Below are positions 1-6,135 of a stretch of 8,315 nt of DNA, in pieces. The stretch covers positions 1 through 8,315 of the forward strand of contig JAJYSL010000191.1 in the NCBI GenBank assembly GCA_021793595.1, written 5' to 3'. The notes under the pieces are model-generated. The model was not told where the DNA came from. It worked only from the letters and a program-made list of their open reading frames with translations, and searched no databases. Made by a program: the position numbers and the translations under genes. Every line of letters starts with the position of its first letter. Position 1 is the first letter of the stretch. This stretch comes from Acidobacteriota bacterium (GTDB taxonomy: Bacteria > Acidobacteriota > Terriglobia > Terriglobales > Acidobacteriaceae).

Positions 1-792
1 CGCAACGACCGAAGCCCATCCGGGCACAAGGGATGTGGTCCAGAGCGCGAGATACATTACGCGCAACAGGTAGAGGAAGCCAGCCGCACTGAGGAGGCAG
101 CCGGCAGCAATACTGATGCGCAGCGGGAATGCTGAGAACGAAGTAACGCCGGTCCAGGCGAATCGCAACATCTTGAGCAGCGGGTAATGGGTCTCGCCAG
201 CGACGCGCTGCTTGCGATCGAAGGGAAGCATCACTTCCTTCAAGCCCAGCCAGGTGACCATGCCTCGCATATATCGGTGTTGTTCTCGTAGGGAGCGGAT
301 GGCCAAAACGGCTCTGCGGCTGAACAAGCGAAAATCTCCAACATCAGGAGTCAGTGGCTGGTCCGCCATGCGCGACAGGACTCGATAGTAAAGTTTCGCG
401 GTCCACCGCTTGAACCGTGTCTCTCCGTCGCGGGAGTTTCGTTGCGGCGAGACAATATCATAGCCCTGCTCGAACAGAAACAGCATACGAAGCAATAATT
501 CAGGTGGGTCCTGCAGGTCGGCATCCATGACAACCACCGCATCCCCGTTGGCAAAATCAAGTCCAGCGGTGACCGCTGCCTGATGGCCAAAGTTGCGGCT
601 AAACCGAAGCAATTTGATGCGCTCATCTTTCAGTGACTCGCGAGCCAGGATGGCCGGCGTTGCATCCGTGCTGCCGTCGTCTACGAAGATGGCTTCCCAG
701 GCCACTCCCTGAAGAGTGTTGCGAAGACGCTGGAGCAGCAGTGGCACCACCTGCGCTTCATTCAGGACCGGAATTACAACAGACAGGAGCAT
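1..792 (-). CDS. Family-2 glycosyltransferase, polyprenyl-phosphate type (3' end cut by window edge)
   Basis: 264 residues are visible, open to the window edge. The N-terminus MLLSVVIPVLNE is the typical GT-A start. A DDGSTD motif lies at residues 38-43, the metal- and nucleotide-binding DADLQDPPE at 90-98, and GDFRLFSR at 152-159. This pattern matches the DPM1/GtrB/ArnC-like group, which transfers a sugar from a nucleotide donor to a polyprenyl phosphate at the inner face of the cytoplasmic membrane. A hydrophobic segment begins near residue 222. Family members usually have about 310-330 residues with two C-terminal membrane helices, so roughly one helix is missing beyond the edge. The ATG at 792 is chosen because GGGAG lies 8 bases upstream. 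The gene is on the flp strand, 122 bases after flp1. A role in glycosylating the pilus or surface is possible but not shown; substrate unknown. Confidence 0.9.
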   Translation of the reverse strand, partial: MLLSVVIPVLNEAQVVPLLLQRLRNTLQGVAWEAIFVDDGSTDATPAILARESLKDERIKLLRFSRNFGHQAAVTAGLDFANGDAVVVMDADLQDPPELLLRMLFLFEQGYDIVSPQRNSRDGETRFKRWTAKLYYRVLSRMADQPLTPDVGDFRLFSRRAVLAIRSLREQHRYMRGMVTWLGLKEVMLPFDRKQRVAGETHYPLLKMLRFAWTGVTSFSAFPLRISIAAGCLLSAAGFLYLLRVMYLALWTTSLVPGWASVVA

Positions 793-827
793 CGATGCAT
801 CTCCCAAGCTTCAAATAAGTACATGGA

Positions 828-866
828 AGAGAATGCAAGTGAGCCTGATTTGCTCCCGCATCCTCC
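828..866 (-). terminator. Stem-loop downstream of the first-listed flp gene (possible terminator or mRNA 3' stabiliser)
   Basis: Read on the minus strand, GGAGGATGC pairs with GCATTCTCT (9 pairs, two of them G-U), enclosing a GAGC/GCTC inner stem. It starts 48 bases after the flp stop and ends before the glycosyltransferase. No T-run follows, so intrinsic termination is doubtful. It occupies the same place as the stronger hairpin at 1185-1230 and is homologous to it. Confidence 0.35.
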
Positions 867-914
867 AAAGAACCGCGGAGTTACTTTGCTGCATAGAACT
901 TACTTTGTACGCAG

Positions 915-1106
915 TTAGAGAGCGGCCATTAGGTCGCCGCCCATGGTTATAAACGTCGAGTTGATATCGCCAGCCAGCGTGGTCATTCCAGCTGTCGCCG
1001 CGAGTGCTACAAATGCAAGCAACAGTGCGTACTCCATGATGTCCTGGCCCCGATCGTCTTTCAGCAGATCCCACCTAGCCGACAGTTGGAACAATAAATC
1101 TTTCAT
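915..1106 (-). CDS. flp: Flp-family type IVb pilin (copy 1, downstream)
   Basis: A 63-residue Flp pilin, the small subunit polymerised by the Tad machinery into a surface fibre. Residues 1-19 form a charged leader ending RG, followed by QDIMEY. This is the G/XXXXEY processing site of Flp pilins, with cleavage expected between Gly19 and Gln20 by a TadV/CpaA-type prepilin peptidase. A hydrophobic helix follows (about 26-45) and then a short polar tail. The ATG at 1106 is preferred over the upstream ATG at 1148 because GGGGAA lies 8 bases ahead and the leader then matches copy 2. It is about 44/63 identical to the neighbouring copy by hand count. No promoter of its own was recognised in the 168-base gap to copy 2, so co-transcription from the promoter at 1532-1547 is likely. 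Confidence 0.93.
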   Translation of the reverse strand: MKDLLFQLSARWDLLKDDRGQDIMEYALLLAFVALAATAGMTTLAGDINSTFITMGGDLMAAL

Positions 1107-1184
1107 GTGAAATGTTCCCCGTTCCCAAGATGCAGGTAGCATCAACAATCCAGATTGGCTTCAGACTTCAAGCGAGTAAGTACA

Positions 1185-1230
1185 TGGGAGAGAATGCCGG
1201 GAATCCTGGTTTGGCCCGGCGCCTCTCCCA
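1185..1230 (-). terminator. Strong stem-loop between the two flp genes
   Basis: A perfect 8-base outer inverted repeat TGGGAGAG/CTCTCCCA encloses a perfect 6-base GCCGGG/CCCGGC stem with a 13-base loop. It begins 44 bases after the stop of flp copy 2. No T-run follows on the minus strand, so partial termination or protection of the upstream pilin message from 3' decay fits better than a full intrinsic terminator. The homologous element after copy 1 lies at 828-866. Confidence 0.5.
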
Positions 1231-1274
1231 GTAAGAACGACCGTGTAGCTTTGACCTGCTGCCTTCACCAGTAC

Positions 1275-1469
1275 TTAGGCGATGGCGCCCGTCAGGTCGG
1301 TGCCGATCGTTGTAAAAGCGGCATTGATATCGCCTGCCAGCGTGGTCATGCCGGCAGTAGCCGCGAACGCCACAAATGCAATCAACAGTGCGTATTCGAT
1401 GAGATCCTGGCCCCGCTCGTCCTTCAGCAGGTCCCACTTTACCCTCAGCTTGATCAGCATATCTTTCAT
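1275..1469 (-). CDS. flp: Flp-family type IVb pilin (copy 2, promoter-proximal)
   Basis: A 64-residue Flp pilin. The charged leader ends RG, followed by QDLIEY, the G/XXXXEY prepilin site, so Gly19/Gln20 is the expected cleavage point. A hydrophobic helix follows (about 26-45) and then the tail. The ATG at 1469 has GGGGGA 8 bases upstream, a strong ribosome site as expected for an abundant subunit. It is the first gene of the pilin unit, with a predicted sigma-54-type promoter about 52 leader bases ahead. Differences from copy 1 are mostly conservative in the leader and helix (Ile/Leu/Met exchanges). The exposed tail changes more (Ser/Ala, Thr/Ala, Met/Thr), which could distinguish major and alternative subunits. 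Confidence 0.95.
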   Translation of the reverse strand: MKDMLIKLRVKWDLLKDERGQDLIEYALLIAFVAFAATAGMTTLAGDINAAFTTIGTDLTGAIA

Positions 1470-1502
1470 GAGACAATTCCCCCATTCCGTTGAAGTAGGT
1501 TT

Positions 1503-1516
1503 CCAGCCGTGGCTGG
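1503..1516 (-). promoter_or_regulatory. Inverted repeat in the flp leader
   Basis: CCAGCC-AC-GGCTGG on the minus strand lies between the predicted transcription start (about 1521) and the flp ATG. In RNA it could form a 5-bp stem with a 4-base loop about 33 bases before the start codon. It may be a leader hairpin or an operator half-site pair; function unknown. Confidence 0.3.
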
Positions 1517-1531
1517 GTATGCCATTTCTAA

Positions 1532-1547
1532 AGCAACCGGAGAGCCA
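1532..1547 (-). promoter_or_regulatory. Sigma-54 (-24/-12) promoter for the flp genes
   Basis: The minus-strand sequence TGGCTCTCCGGTTGCT carries GG and GC exactly 10 bases apart and matches the RpoN consensus TGGCAC-N5-TTGC at all eight core bases (TGGC, TTGC). The predicted start is near 1521, giving a leader of about 52 bases. Activity would need an AAA+ enhancer-binding activator, none of which is encoded in the window. Confidence 0.7.
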
Positions 1548-1667
1548 TTCGACGCAATTGCCTACGCTGCTGATAATGCAATCACTTGCGAAGTTCGAGG
1601 CCAGGCTTGCATGTGAACGCCTGTTTACGGGGTCGTCCAGGAAGATACGTTCGTTTACAACGGGAGG

Positions 1668-1688
1668 GCGGCAAGGAACGATTGCCGC
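1668..1688 (-). terminator. GCGGCAA/TTGCCGC stem-loop downstream of the DUF192 gene
   Basis: A perfect 7-base inverted repeat with a 7-base loop, 77 bases after the DUF192 stop codon. It is placed to end the cpaB-cpaC-lipoprotein-DUF192 transcript, but no T-run follows on the minus strand. It could instead be a protein-binding dyad upstream of the flp promoter. Confidence 0.35.
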
Positions 1689-1765
1689 TGGAATCTCGCG
1701 TATTTCAGGGTTCGAGCAGGGTTTGGCACGGATGAATCAGAATTGCCCGAGGAGGCACGGCGGTC

Positions 1766-2239
1766 TCAAATTTGAGATGAAGTATGGAGAGGCAAAGAGG
1801 GAGCGCTTTCGCTGTTCTTGTTCAGCGAAGCGGCCAGGGAAAACTCCAGCACATCTCCCCGCTCCGTCTTCGAGGCACGAACCGCTCCGGCAGGCAGCTC
1901 GATCACAGAATGGGCGGAGAGACATGCGGACAGTCTCCACGCCGGCATGACACACCTGACTTTTCTGACCCGCTTCTTGCGATCGAGATAGATAAGATCA
2001 ATCGGAAAGCGCATACCGAAGGTATGGACGGATTCACAGGGAACAATCCACAGGCCTTCTCCCGGACCCAGTCCGTCTCGTCCCAGCAGGCCTTTTCTGC
2101 GTTTGGCTCCGCGATCCGCCACTTCCACACATTCGGCAATGACCACCTGACGGGTGAGATTGAAAATCGTGTAGCGCACATCCGGCTCACTGCGGAGGTC
2201 TGCGGCGAGCCTTCGAAGAATGCGGCGCAGGGGATTCAT
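1766..2239 (-). CDS. DUF192 family protein
   Basis: 157 residues. The DUF192 (PF02643) pattern spans about residues 30-135: a VEVAD strand at 38-42, KGLLGRDGL at 49-57, VHTFGMRFPIDLIYLD at 71-86, and SVIELPAG at 111-118. The family forms a small beta-barrel of unknown biochemical function. Many members have a signal peptide; this one does not, and its N-terminus is basic (Arg-rich, residues 5-16), so a cytoplasmic location is suggested. It starts 24 bases after the lipoprotein gene with only a weak ribosome site, consistent with translation as the last gene of the cpaB unit. The final 20 or so residues are Ser-rich and outside the family core. A 14-base palindrome (1764-1777) covers its stop codon. 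Its role in the Tad locus is unknown. Confidence 0.85.
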   Translation of the reverse strand: MNPLRRILRRLAADLRSEPDVRYTIFNLTRQVVIAECVEVADRGAKRRKGLLGRDGLGPGEGLWIVPCESVHTFGMRFPIDLIYLDRKKRVRKVRCVMPAWRLSACLSAHSVIELPAGAVRASKTERGDVLEFSLAASLNKNSESAPSLPLHTSSQI

Positions 2240-2263
2240 GTTGGTACCGTCGATGATCTTACC

Positions 2264-3355
2264 TCAATTGAAGATTGCCCCCACGGTATCGTCGGTTGTC
2301 AATGTGACCGTGCAAGTATTGGGACCGGCTGCAGAGATTGTTCCAGTATTCGCGCAGTTGGAGGACCACCCGCCAAAGGCAGCCCCTGTGGCAGGCGCTG
2401 TCAAAGTCACGGTAGATCCATAGGGATAGGTCGCGGTGCAGACCGAGCCTCCAGCCCCACCGTTCAGGGCCCAGCCTGGGCCGCAATGGAGCACGTCCGC
2501 CGTCCCCGTCGCGGAAGGAGCGGTTACCTCCCAATTCTTGATGTTCAAGCCCTCGTTATAGACCGTCAGGGTGACCAGAATCGGCAGGGGAAATGGCGGA
2601 ACCTGATAACACGACCCTGGAGTGGTTGGCGGGTTAGGAAGAACCAGGGGGCAACCGACCGTCGCCGTGGCGGTGGCTAACGATCCATTGCTGTCGGTTG
2701 CCTCGGCAGTAATAGTGGCGCCAACATCGCCATTGCTAGAAGCCCAGTCGCTGACAACCCCGCCGTTTTCCGTGCCACTGCCGGGCGCCGCGCTTTTGTT
2801 GGTGGTGACGGGGAAGTAATTCGGTTCGGACGAAATCCAGGTAACGGAGTTCGTCACATCCCTGACAGTGGGCGCGGTCGAGAAGGTTCCGATCGCCAGG
2901 TATTGCCCGCTTTCGCCTAAACTACCGAATACAATTTTATTCGGAATGATGGTGAGCGAAAGGATGCTTGCCCCGCTCCCACCAGCTACGCCTCCGGCTG
3001 ATCCTGTAACCGTTAGGTTTGCGCTGGAACTAACAGGACCGTTGAAAGCCGTTGCATTGGCTGTGATGATTGTCGAACCCGCACTTACAGCCGTTGCGAC
3101 TCCGGAAGTGCTCACGGTCGCCACGGAGGGAGTGCTTGAGGTCCAGGTCACAGTGCTGGTTATATTCTGCGACGAAGGATGACTCGCATTGCCGAACGTC
3201 CCGACTGCGGTAAATTGAACAGTCTGACCCACCGCTGCGGACTGCGTGTTCGGTGTTACCTGAACGGAGTCCAGCCCGGAAGGATTGCCGCATCCCGCAA
3301 GGAACAGAACCAGGCAGCTGAACGAAAGCGCTTTGAAATGACAACAATTCAACAT
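2264..3355 (-). CDS. Ig-like (Big2-type) lipoprotein with C-terminal repeat-type domain, in Tad locus
   Basis: 363 residues from the ATG at 3355, chosen over in-frame ATGs at 3376 and 3421 because AGGGGG lies just upstream and it begins a clean signal peptide. A lipobox LAGC at 19-22 predicts lipid attachment at Cys22. About 30-116 resembles a bacterial Ig-like group 2 domain (VTPNTQSAAVGQTVQFTA, then WTSSTPSVATVS). About 131-234 is a second, more divergent Ig-like repeat (SVTWISSEPN). About 286-363 resembles the InlB-B/Flg_new_2 repeat (GSTVTLTA, FGGWSSNC, CTVTLTTDD). Six cysteines lie after residue 230 and could form disulfides in the periplasm or outside the cell. It sits between the secretin and DUF192 genes on the same strand, 115 bases after cpaC; I see no promoter in that gap. 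A pilus-associated adhesin or secretin accessory role is inferred from position only. Confidence 0.85.
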   Translation of the reverse strand: MLNCCHFKALSFSCLVLFLAGCGNPSGLDSVQVTPNTQSAAVGQTVQFTAVGTFGNASHPSSQNITSTVTWTSSTPSVATVSTSGVATAVSAGSTIITANATAFNGPVSSSANLTVTGSAGGVAGGSGASILSLTIIPNKIVFGSLGESGQYLAIGTFSTAPTVRDVTNSVTWISSEPNYFPVTTNKSAAPGSGTENGGVVSDWASSNGDVGATITAEATDSNGSLATATATVGCPLVLPNPPTTPGSCYQVPPFPLPILVTLTVYNEGLNIKNWEVTAPSATGTADVLHCGPGWALNGGAGGSVCTATYPYGSTVTLTAPATGAAFGGWSSNCANTGTISAAGPNTCTVTLTTDDTVGAIFN

Positions 3356-3470
3356 TGATCCCCCTGCGTTTTCCATCCTGGAGATGCGACTCCGCGATCT
3401 CGTCAGGAAATGTATTTCCAACTTTGCAACCTGAGACTCCTTCCGCGCCGCACGTGTTCACCGTGATGCT

Positions 3471-5009
3471 CTACTGGGGCATAGCACCGCCGCTAGGGCC
3501 TCCGCCTGTCATCGAAGATCCGGTCTGGATAACCAACGGCTTCTCCGGTTTCATACTTTCCAGCAGCTTCTCGATTGGAATCTTTGGCGGCGAAGGCGGC
3601 AGAGGTTTCGCGCCGGTCACATCCGCGCCTGGGGTCGTCATCGGTATCTTCGAGTTCGGCGGCAGGAATTTCTGCGGATAATTCAGCTTCGGCAAAGCAA
3701 CACCAGCGGGGATGGGAGCCACAATTTCCGGCGTCACAATCACAATCAGCTCAGTTTTGGTTGTGTTCTTCGACATCGACTGAAACAACTTGCCGAGGAT
3801 GGGAATATCTCCGATAAACGGGACCTTTTCCAGATTCTGGGTCTCGCGATTGTCAAGTAGTCCACCGATGGCAAGACTCTGTCCCTGGGTCATTTCAACC
3901 TCAGTATTCATTCGGCGAACGGCCAACGCCGGGACTGTAAATCCAGAGATTTGCACGCCATTGTTAAAGTCCAGGGAACTGACCTCAGGAGCCACCTGGA
4001 GGCGGACGGTATTTCGAGGAGTGATTGTGGGAATGAAGTTGAGGCGGACGCCGAATTCCTGAAACTGAATGGTCACCGCGCCCGTGCCGCCCCCGGTGAT
4101 TCCTTGCACAACCGGATAGGGATATTCCCCGCCGGCAAGGAAACTCGCCTGCTTGCCGTCGGCAGCTAACAGATTAGGCTCGGCCAGAACCTGGATCACT
4201 CCGTCATTCTGAAGAGCCTGGATGGTTGCGCCCAAGCCGAGGTCGTTACGGAACAGCGAAATATTTAACGCGTTCGCGATGGTAGCGACGGCCGGCTGAC
4301 CTGGGGTAACGTTGACCCTGGGCGCCGAAAATTGTCCGGTGGTGACGGTGCCAATCGTGTTGGCTGCGCCAAGGCTAAAGATGTTCACACCCAGTTGCCT
4401 CAGTTGGGTCAGATCGACACTGGCAAAACGGACCTTTAAAAGAATCTGCGGTTGCGATGGAGGAACATTGACATAGAGTAGATTCACTACTTTCCCCGCG
4501 GTAGACGCGATTTCGGACGCGCGCTGGGAGCTATTCAGATCTTTCACCGTGCCGCGCAGGAAAATGAGGCCATCCTCAGAACTAAGTTGCAGGTGTTGTC
4601 CAGGAAGCTCCATGCGAAGTTCGCGTTCAACCCCGCGCAAAGCGTCACTCTGCACATAAGAACTGGGACGCACCGTGACCTTAAAAAATTCTCGCCCGCC
4701 CCGCGCTTCCCAGACAATCAGGCTGGTGACACCGGGGATTTTTCCGTTGACCATGACCTCGGTTGGACTTGTCGCTGTGGCCTCCGCAATATCGCCCAAG
4801 CCCATGGCCACGCGCACGATCGGCTGAGTCGTGTCGACCAGCACCGACTGTCCCACAGTGACAAAAAGATCATTGGAAGAGTCCGAGCCAGAAGCCCCCG
4901 TCGAGGGTTGAAGAGAACCTGGCGTCTGTGCGCAGAGTGCTAGCCTTCCACTCGGCAAACAAAACAAGGCAAAACAACAAATGGCTGCAATTCCGACTCT
5001 CGCTCTCAC
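3471..5009 (-). CDS. cpaC: Tad pilus outer-membrane secretin, CpaC/RcpA family
   Basis: 512 residues, the outer-membrane ring through which the Flp pilus leaves the cell. A signal peptide covers about 1-27. A pilus N-terminal domain lies at about 45-115 (LFVTVGQSVLVDT, NGKIPGVTSLIVW). A BON-like domain lies at about 121-183 (LQLSSEDGLIFLRGTV). The secretin core runs about 265-432, with VLAEPNLLA at 274-282, GGEYPYP at 293-299, and the signature VPFIGDIPILGKLF at 396-409. The start is GTG: its GTGA overlaps the cpaB stop by 4 bases and GAGG lies 7 bases upstream, indicating translational coupling. Residues 433-512 form a Pro/Lys/Gly-rich tail (PLPPSPPKIP) beyond the conserved core. Confidence 0.96.
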   Translation of the reverse strand: MRARVGIAAICCFALFCLPSGRLALCAQTPGSLQPSTGASGSDSSNDLFVTVGQSVLVDTTQPIVRVAMGLGDIAEATATSPTEVMVNGKIPGVTSLIVWEARGGREFFKVTVRPSSYVQSDALRGVERELRMELPGQHLQLSSEDGLIFLRGTVKDLNSSQRASEIASTAGKVVNLLYVNVPPSQPQILLKVRFASVDLTQLRQLGVNIFSLGAANTIGTVTTGQFSAPRVNVTPGQPAVATIANALNISLFRNDLGLGATIQALQNDGVIQVLAEPNLLAADGKQASFLAGGEYPYPVVQGITGGGTGAVTIQFQEFGVRLNFIPTITPRNTVRLQVAPEVSSLDFNNGVQISGFTVPALAVRRMNTEVEMTQGQSLAIGGLLDNRETQNLEKVPFIGDIPILGKLFQSMSKNTTKTELIVIVTPEIVAPIPAGVALPKLNYPQKFLPPNSKIPMTTPGADVTGAKPLPPSPPKIPIEKLLESMKPEKPLVIQTGSSMTGGGPSGGAMPQ

Positions 5010-5851
5010 TGTTTTTCCTCGTGTGAGGCAAATTTAGCTTCAGTCTTCTTCGACCCGTTGAATACTTCGATCAGATATACGCGAGGCGGCGCCACTCGAT
5101 GAGCTATCCGCGGATGCCGAGGCCCTACTGGCGCATTGTTCAGTCCGTAGAGCTGGGCCATATCTGTTCCCGTTGTCTTGGCTATTTTTGTGTCCAAGGG
5201 ATTCCGCAAGACAAGCTGGATTTTTGCGTTGTTTCCGGCCACGCTGAGTGCTTCCGCCTGATCGGGTGTCACCAGCAGGTTGACCACCTGCACCTGTCTA
5301 GGTTTCCCTTCCGCGTCTCTCTGAATGTCTGTCCCGGCGGAGAGAACCTGTATGTTCTGGAGCAGCGTCCGCACCTGTGCTGACTGAATCGAATTGGGCT
5401 GTACCCCGGGAGGATTGCCGGAGATCAGCACGTCGACCCGCATTCCTGGTGTTACGAATCCGGCTACACCGACGACTTCATCCACCTTGACTGCGCAAGC
5501 GCGCATCCCGTCGGGAATGGTGGCAGCAAGTCCGCCGCCGGAACCTTTCGGAGCCAGCCGGCTTTCCAAGATAGGTTCGCCCGTGTATAGGTTGGAAGTT
5601 ACCCCTCTTCCCACGGCATCCGCCGGCTTAAGAATGGCGCCTTGCGGCAGCGCACCGACTATGTCGACGGTTGTGAGATCGACATTGCGCAGCACGCTAC
5701 CGAGCTTGATATCGCCGGCGGCGGCAACGATTGAGGTGACTCGATGCTGCGGAGATCCCAGGCGATTTCCGACGATTCGGAAAACCAGATAGCTGCATGC
5801 CACGGCCACAACAAAAGCGATGAGAAGAATACCGGTTAATCTGCGGTTCAT
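5006..5851 (-). CDS. cpaB: Tad pilus assembly protein CpaB/RcpC
   Basis: 281 residues, the periplasmic partner of the Tad secretin. One N-terminal membrane segment lies at about 7-28. A SAF-type domain lies at about 37-105 (AAAGDIKLGSVL, then LPQGAIL, GRGVTSNLYTGEPILESRL). A CpaB/RcpC domain follows at about 110-220 (IPDGMRACAVKVDEVVGVAG, TPGMRVDVLIS, LLQNIQVLSAG, VTPDQAEALSVA, IQLVLRNPLD). The C-terminal RVYLIEVFNGSKK is typical of the family. The ATG at 5851 has AGGTG 5 bases ahead. It is the first gene of the cpaB-cpaC-lipoprotein-DUF192 unit, with a sigma-54-type promoter and a leader inverted repeat directly upstream. Confidence 0.94.
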   Translation of the reverse strand: MNRRLTGILLIAFVVAVACSYLVFRIVGNRLGSPQHRVTSIVAAAGDIKLGSVLRNVDLTTVDIVGALPQGAILKPADAVGRGVTSNLYTGEPILESRLAPKGSGGGLAATIPDGMRACAVKVDEVVGVAGFVTPGMRVDVLISGNPPGVQPNSIQSAQVRTLLQNIQVLSAGTDIQRDAEGKPRQVQVVNLLVTPDQAEALSVAGNNAKIQLVLRNPLDTKIAKTTGTDMAQLYGLNNAPVGPRHPRIAHRVAPPRVYLIEVFNGSKKTEAKFASHEEKQ

Positions 5852-5863
5852 TCAGGCACCTGT

Positions 5864-5889
5864 TTGAACTGGCTGGGAAGTCAGTTCAA
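5864..5889 (-). promoter_or_regulatory. 8-bp inverted repeat in the cpaB leader
   Basis: TTGAACTG and CAGTTCAA are perfect 8-base arms around a 10-base spacer. They lie between the predicted transcription start (about 5895) and the ribosome site (AGGTG, 5857-5861). In RNA this is a stem-loop ending just before the ribosome site; as DNA it could be an operator. Confidence 0.45.
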
Positions 5890-5905
5890 TTTCCGCACAC
5901 CTGAT

Positions 5906-5921
5906 CGCAATTCCGATGCCA
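5906..5921 (-). promoter_or_regulatory. Sigma-54 (-24/-12) promoter for cpaB
   Basis: The minus-strand sequence TGGCATCGGAATTGCG has GG and GC 10 bases apart and matches the RpoN core TGGC-N7-TTGC fully, with the common A and pyrimidine after TGGC. The predicted start is near 5895, giving a leader of about 44 bases before the cpaB ATG. Confidence 0.75.
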
Positions 5922-6071
5922 AAAGAAGGAGAGTCGCCGAATGAGGGATTTAGCGGATCGCCGGGAAAACCAGTGTGAACATGTGTATACCACTCAGCGC
6001 TTCTGTGTAGCCGCCCAGACACGCATGGCCGGGTGTGTTTCAAGATTGCAGGAACTTACAGGTGAGTTAGT

Positions 6072-6087
6072 TGGCCCGAGAATTGCT
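6072..6087 (+). promoter_or_regulatory. Sigma-54 (-24/-12) promoter for the TonB-like gene
   Basis: The plus-strand sequence TGGCCCGAGAATTGCT has GG and GC 10 bases apart and matches TGGC-N7-TTGC, including G at the seventh position and T after TTGC. The predicted start is near 6098, 38 bases before the GTG at 6136. It diverges from the cpaB element about 150 bases away. Confidence 0.72.
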
Positions 6088-6135
6088 GTGATTCCTGACA
6101 GGTAGTTTGGAAGCGATGGCTCGTCTTGCACCACC

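Larger units (their letters stand above)
809..1469 (-). repeat. Tandem duplication: flp gene plus its 3' flank, unit about 361 bp
   Basis: Two diverged units, about 809-1106 and 1166-1469, each hold an flp gene, its downstream spacer and a stem-loop. The two gene starts are 363 bases apart. The motif TAAGTACATGG in the 3' flank is at 816-826 and again at 1177-1187, 361 bases apart. A 56-base stretch containing the stem-loop aligns between units without gaps. The shared flank shows that the whole segment was duplicated, not just the coding sequence. Confidence 0.8.
1470..1765. other. Gene-free control region between DUF192 gene and flp genes
   Basis: I see no plausible gene here. It holds the -24/-12 element (1532-1547), the leader inverted repeat (1503-1516), two GTTTAC direct repeats exactly 30 bases apart (1623-1628 and 1653-1658) and a 7-bp dyad (1668-1688). 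The GTTTAC pair lies about 100-135 bases upstream of the predicted start, where enhancer-binding activators commonly bind; that reading is inference. Confidence 0.6.

Noticed and set aside
1724..1746. TGGCACG on the plus strand followed by TTGC, as another sigma-54 site
   Set aside because: The spacing is 12 bases between TGGCACG and TTGC instead of 4, and it points toward the 3' ends of the DUF192 and lipoprotein genes.
1764..1777. 14-base perfect palindrome TCTCAAATTTGAGA at the DUF192 stop codon
   Set aside because: Real in the sequence, but partly fixed by coding and lacking a loop or T-run; no basis for calling it an operator or terminator.
1282..1950. 222-codon plus-strand open frame
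   Set aside because: It runs antisense across flp copy 2 and the end of the DUF192 gene, both recognisable families on the minus strand. It has no family resemblance and spans the promoter region.
1784..2680. 298-codon plus-strand open frame
   Set aside because: Antisense shadow of the DUF192 and Ig-like lipoprotein genes; Arg/Gly-rich composition typical of an out-of-frame reading.
5852..6043. 63-codon minus-strand frame ending just before the cpaB ATG
   Set aside because: It would contain the sigma-54 element and leader inverted repeat of cpaB, has no family resemblance and no convincing ribosome site.
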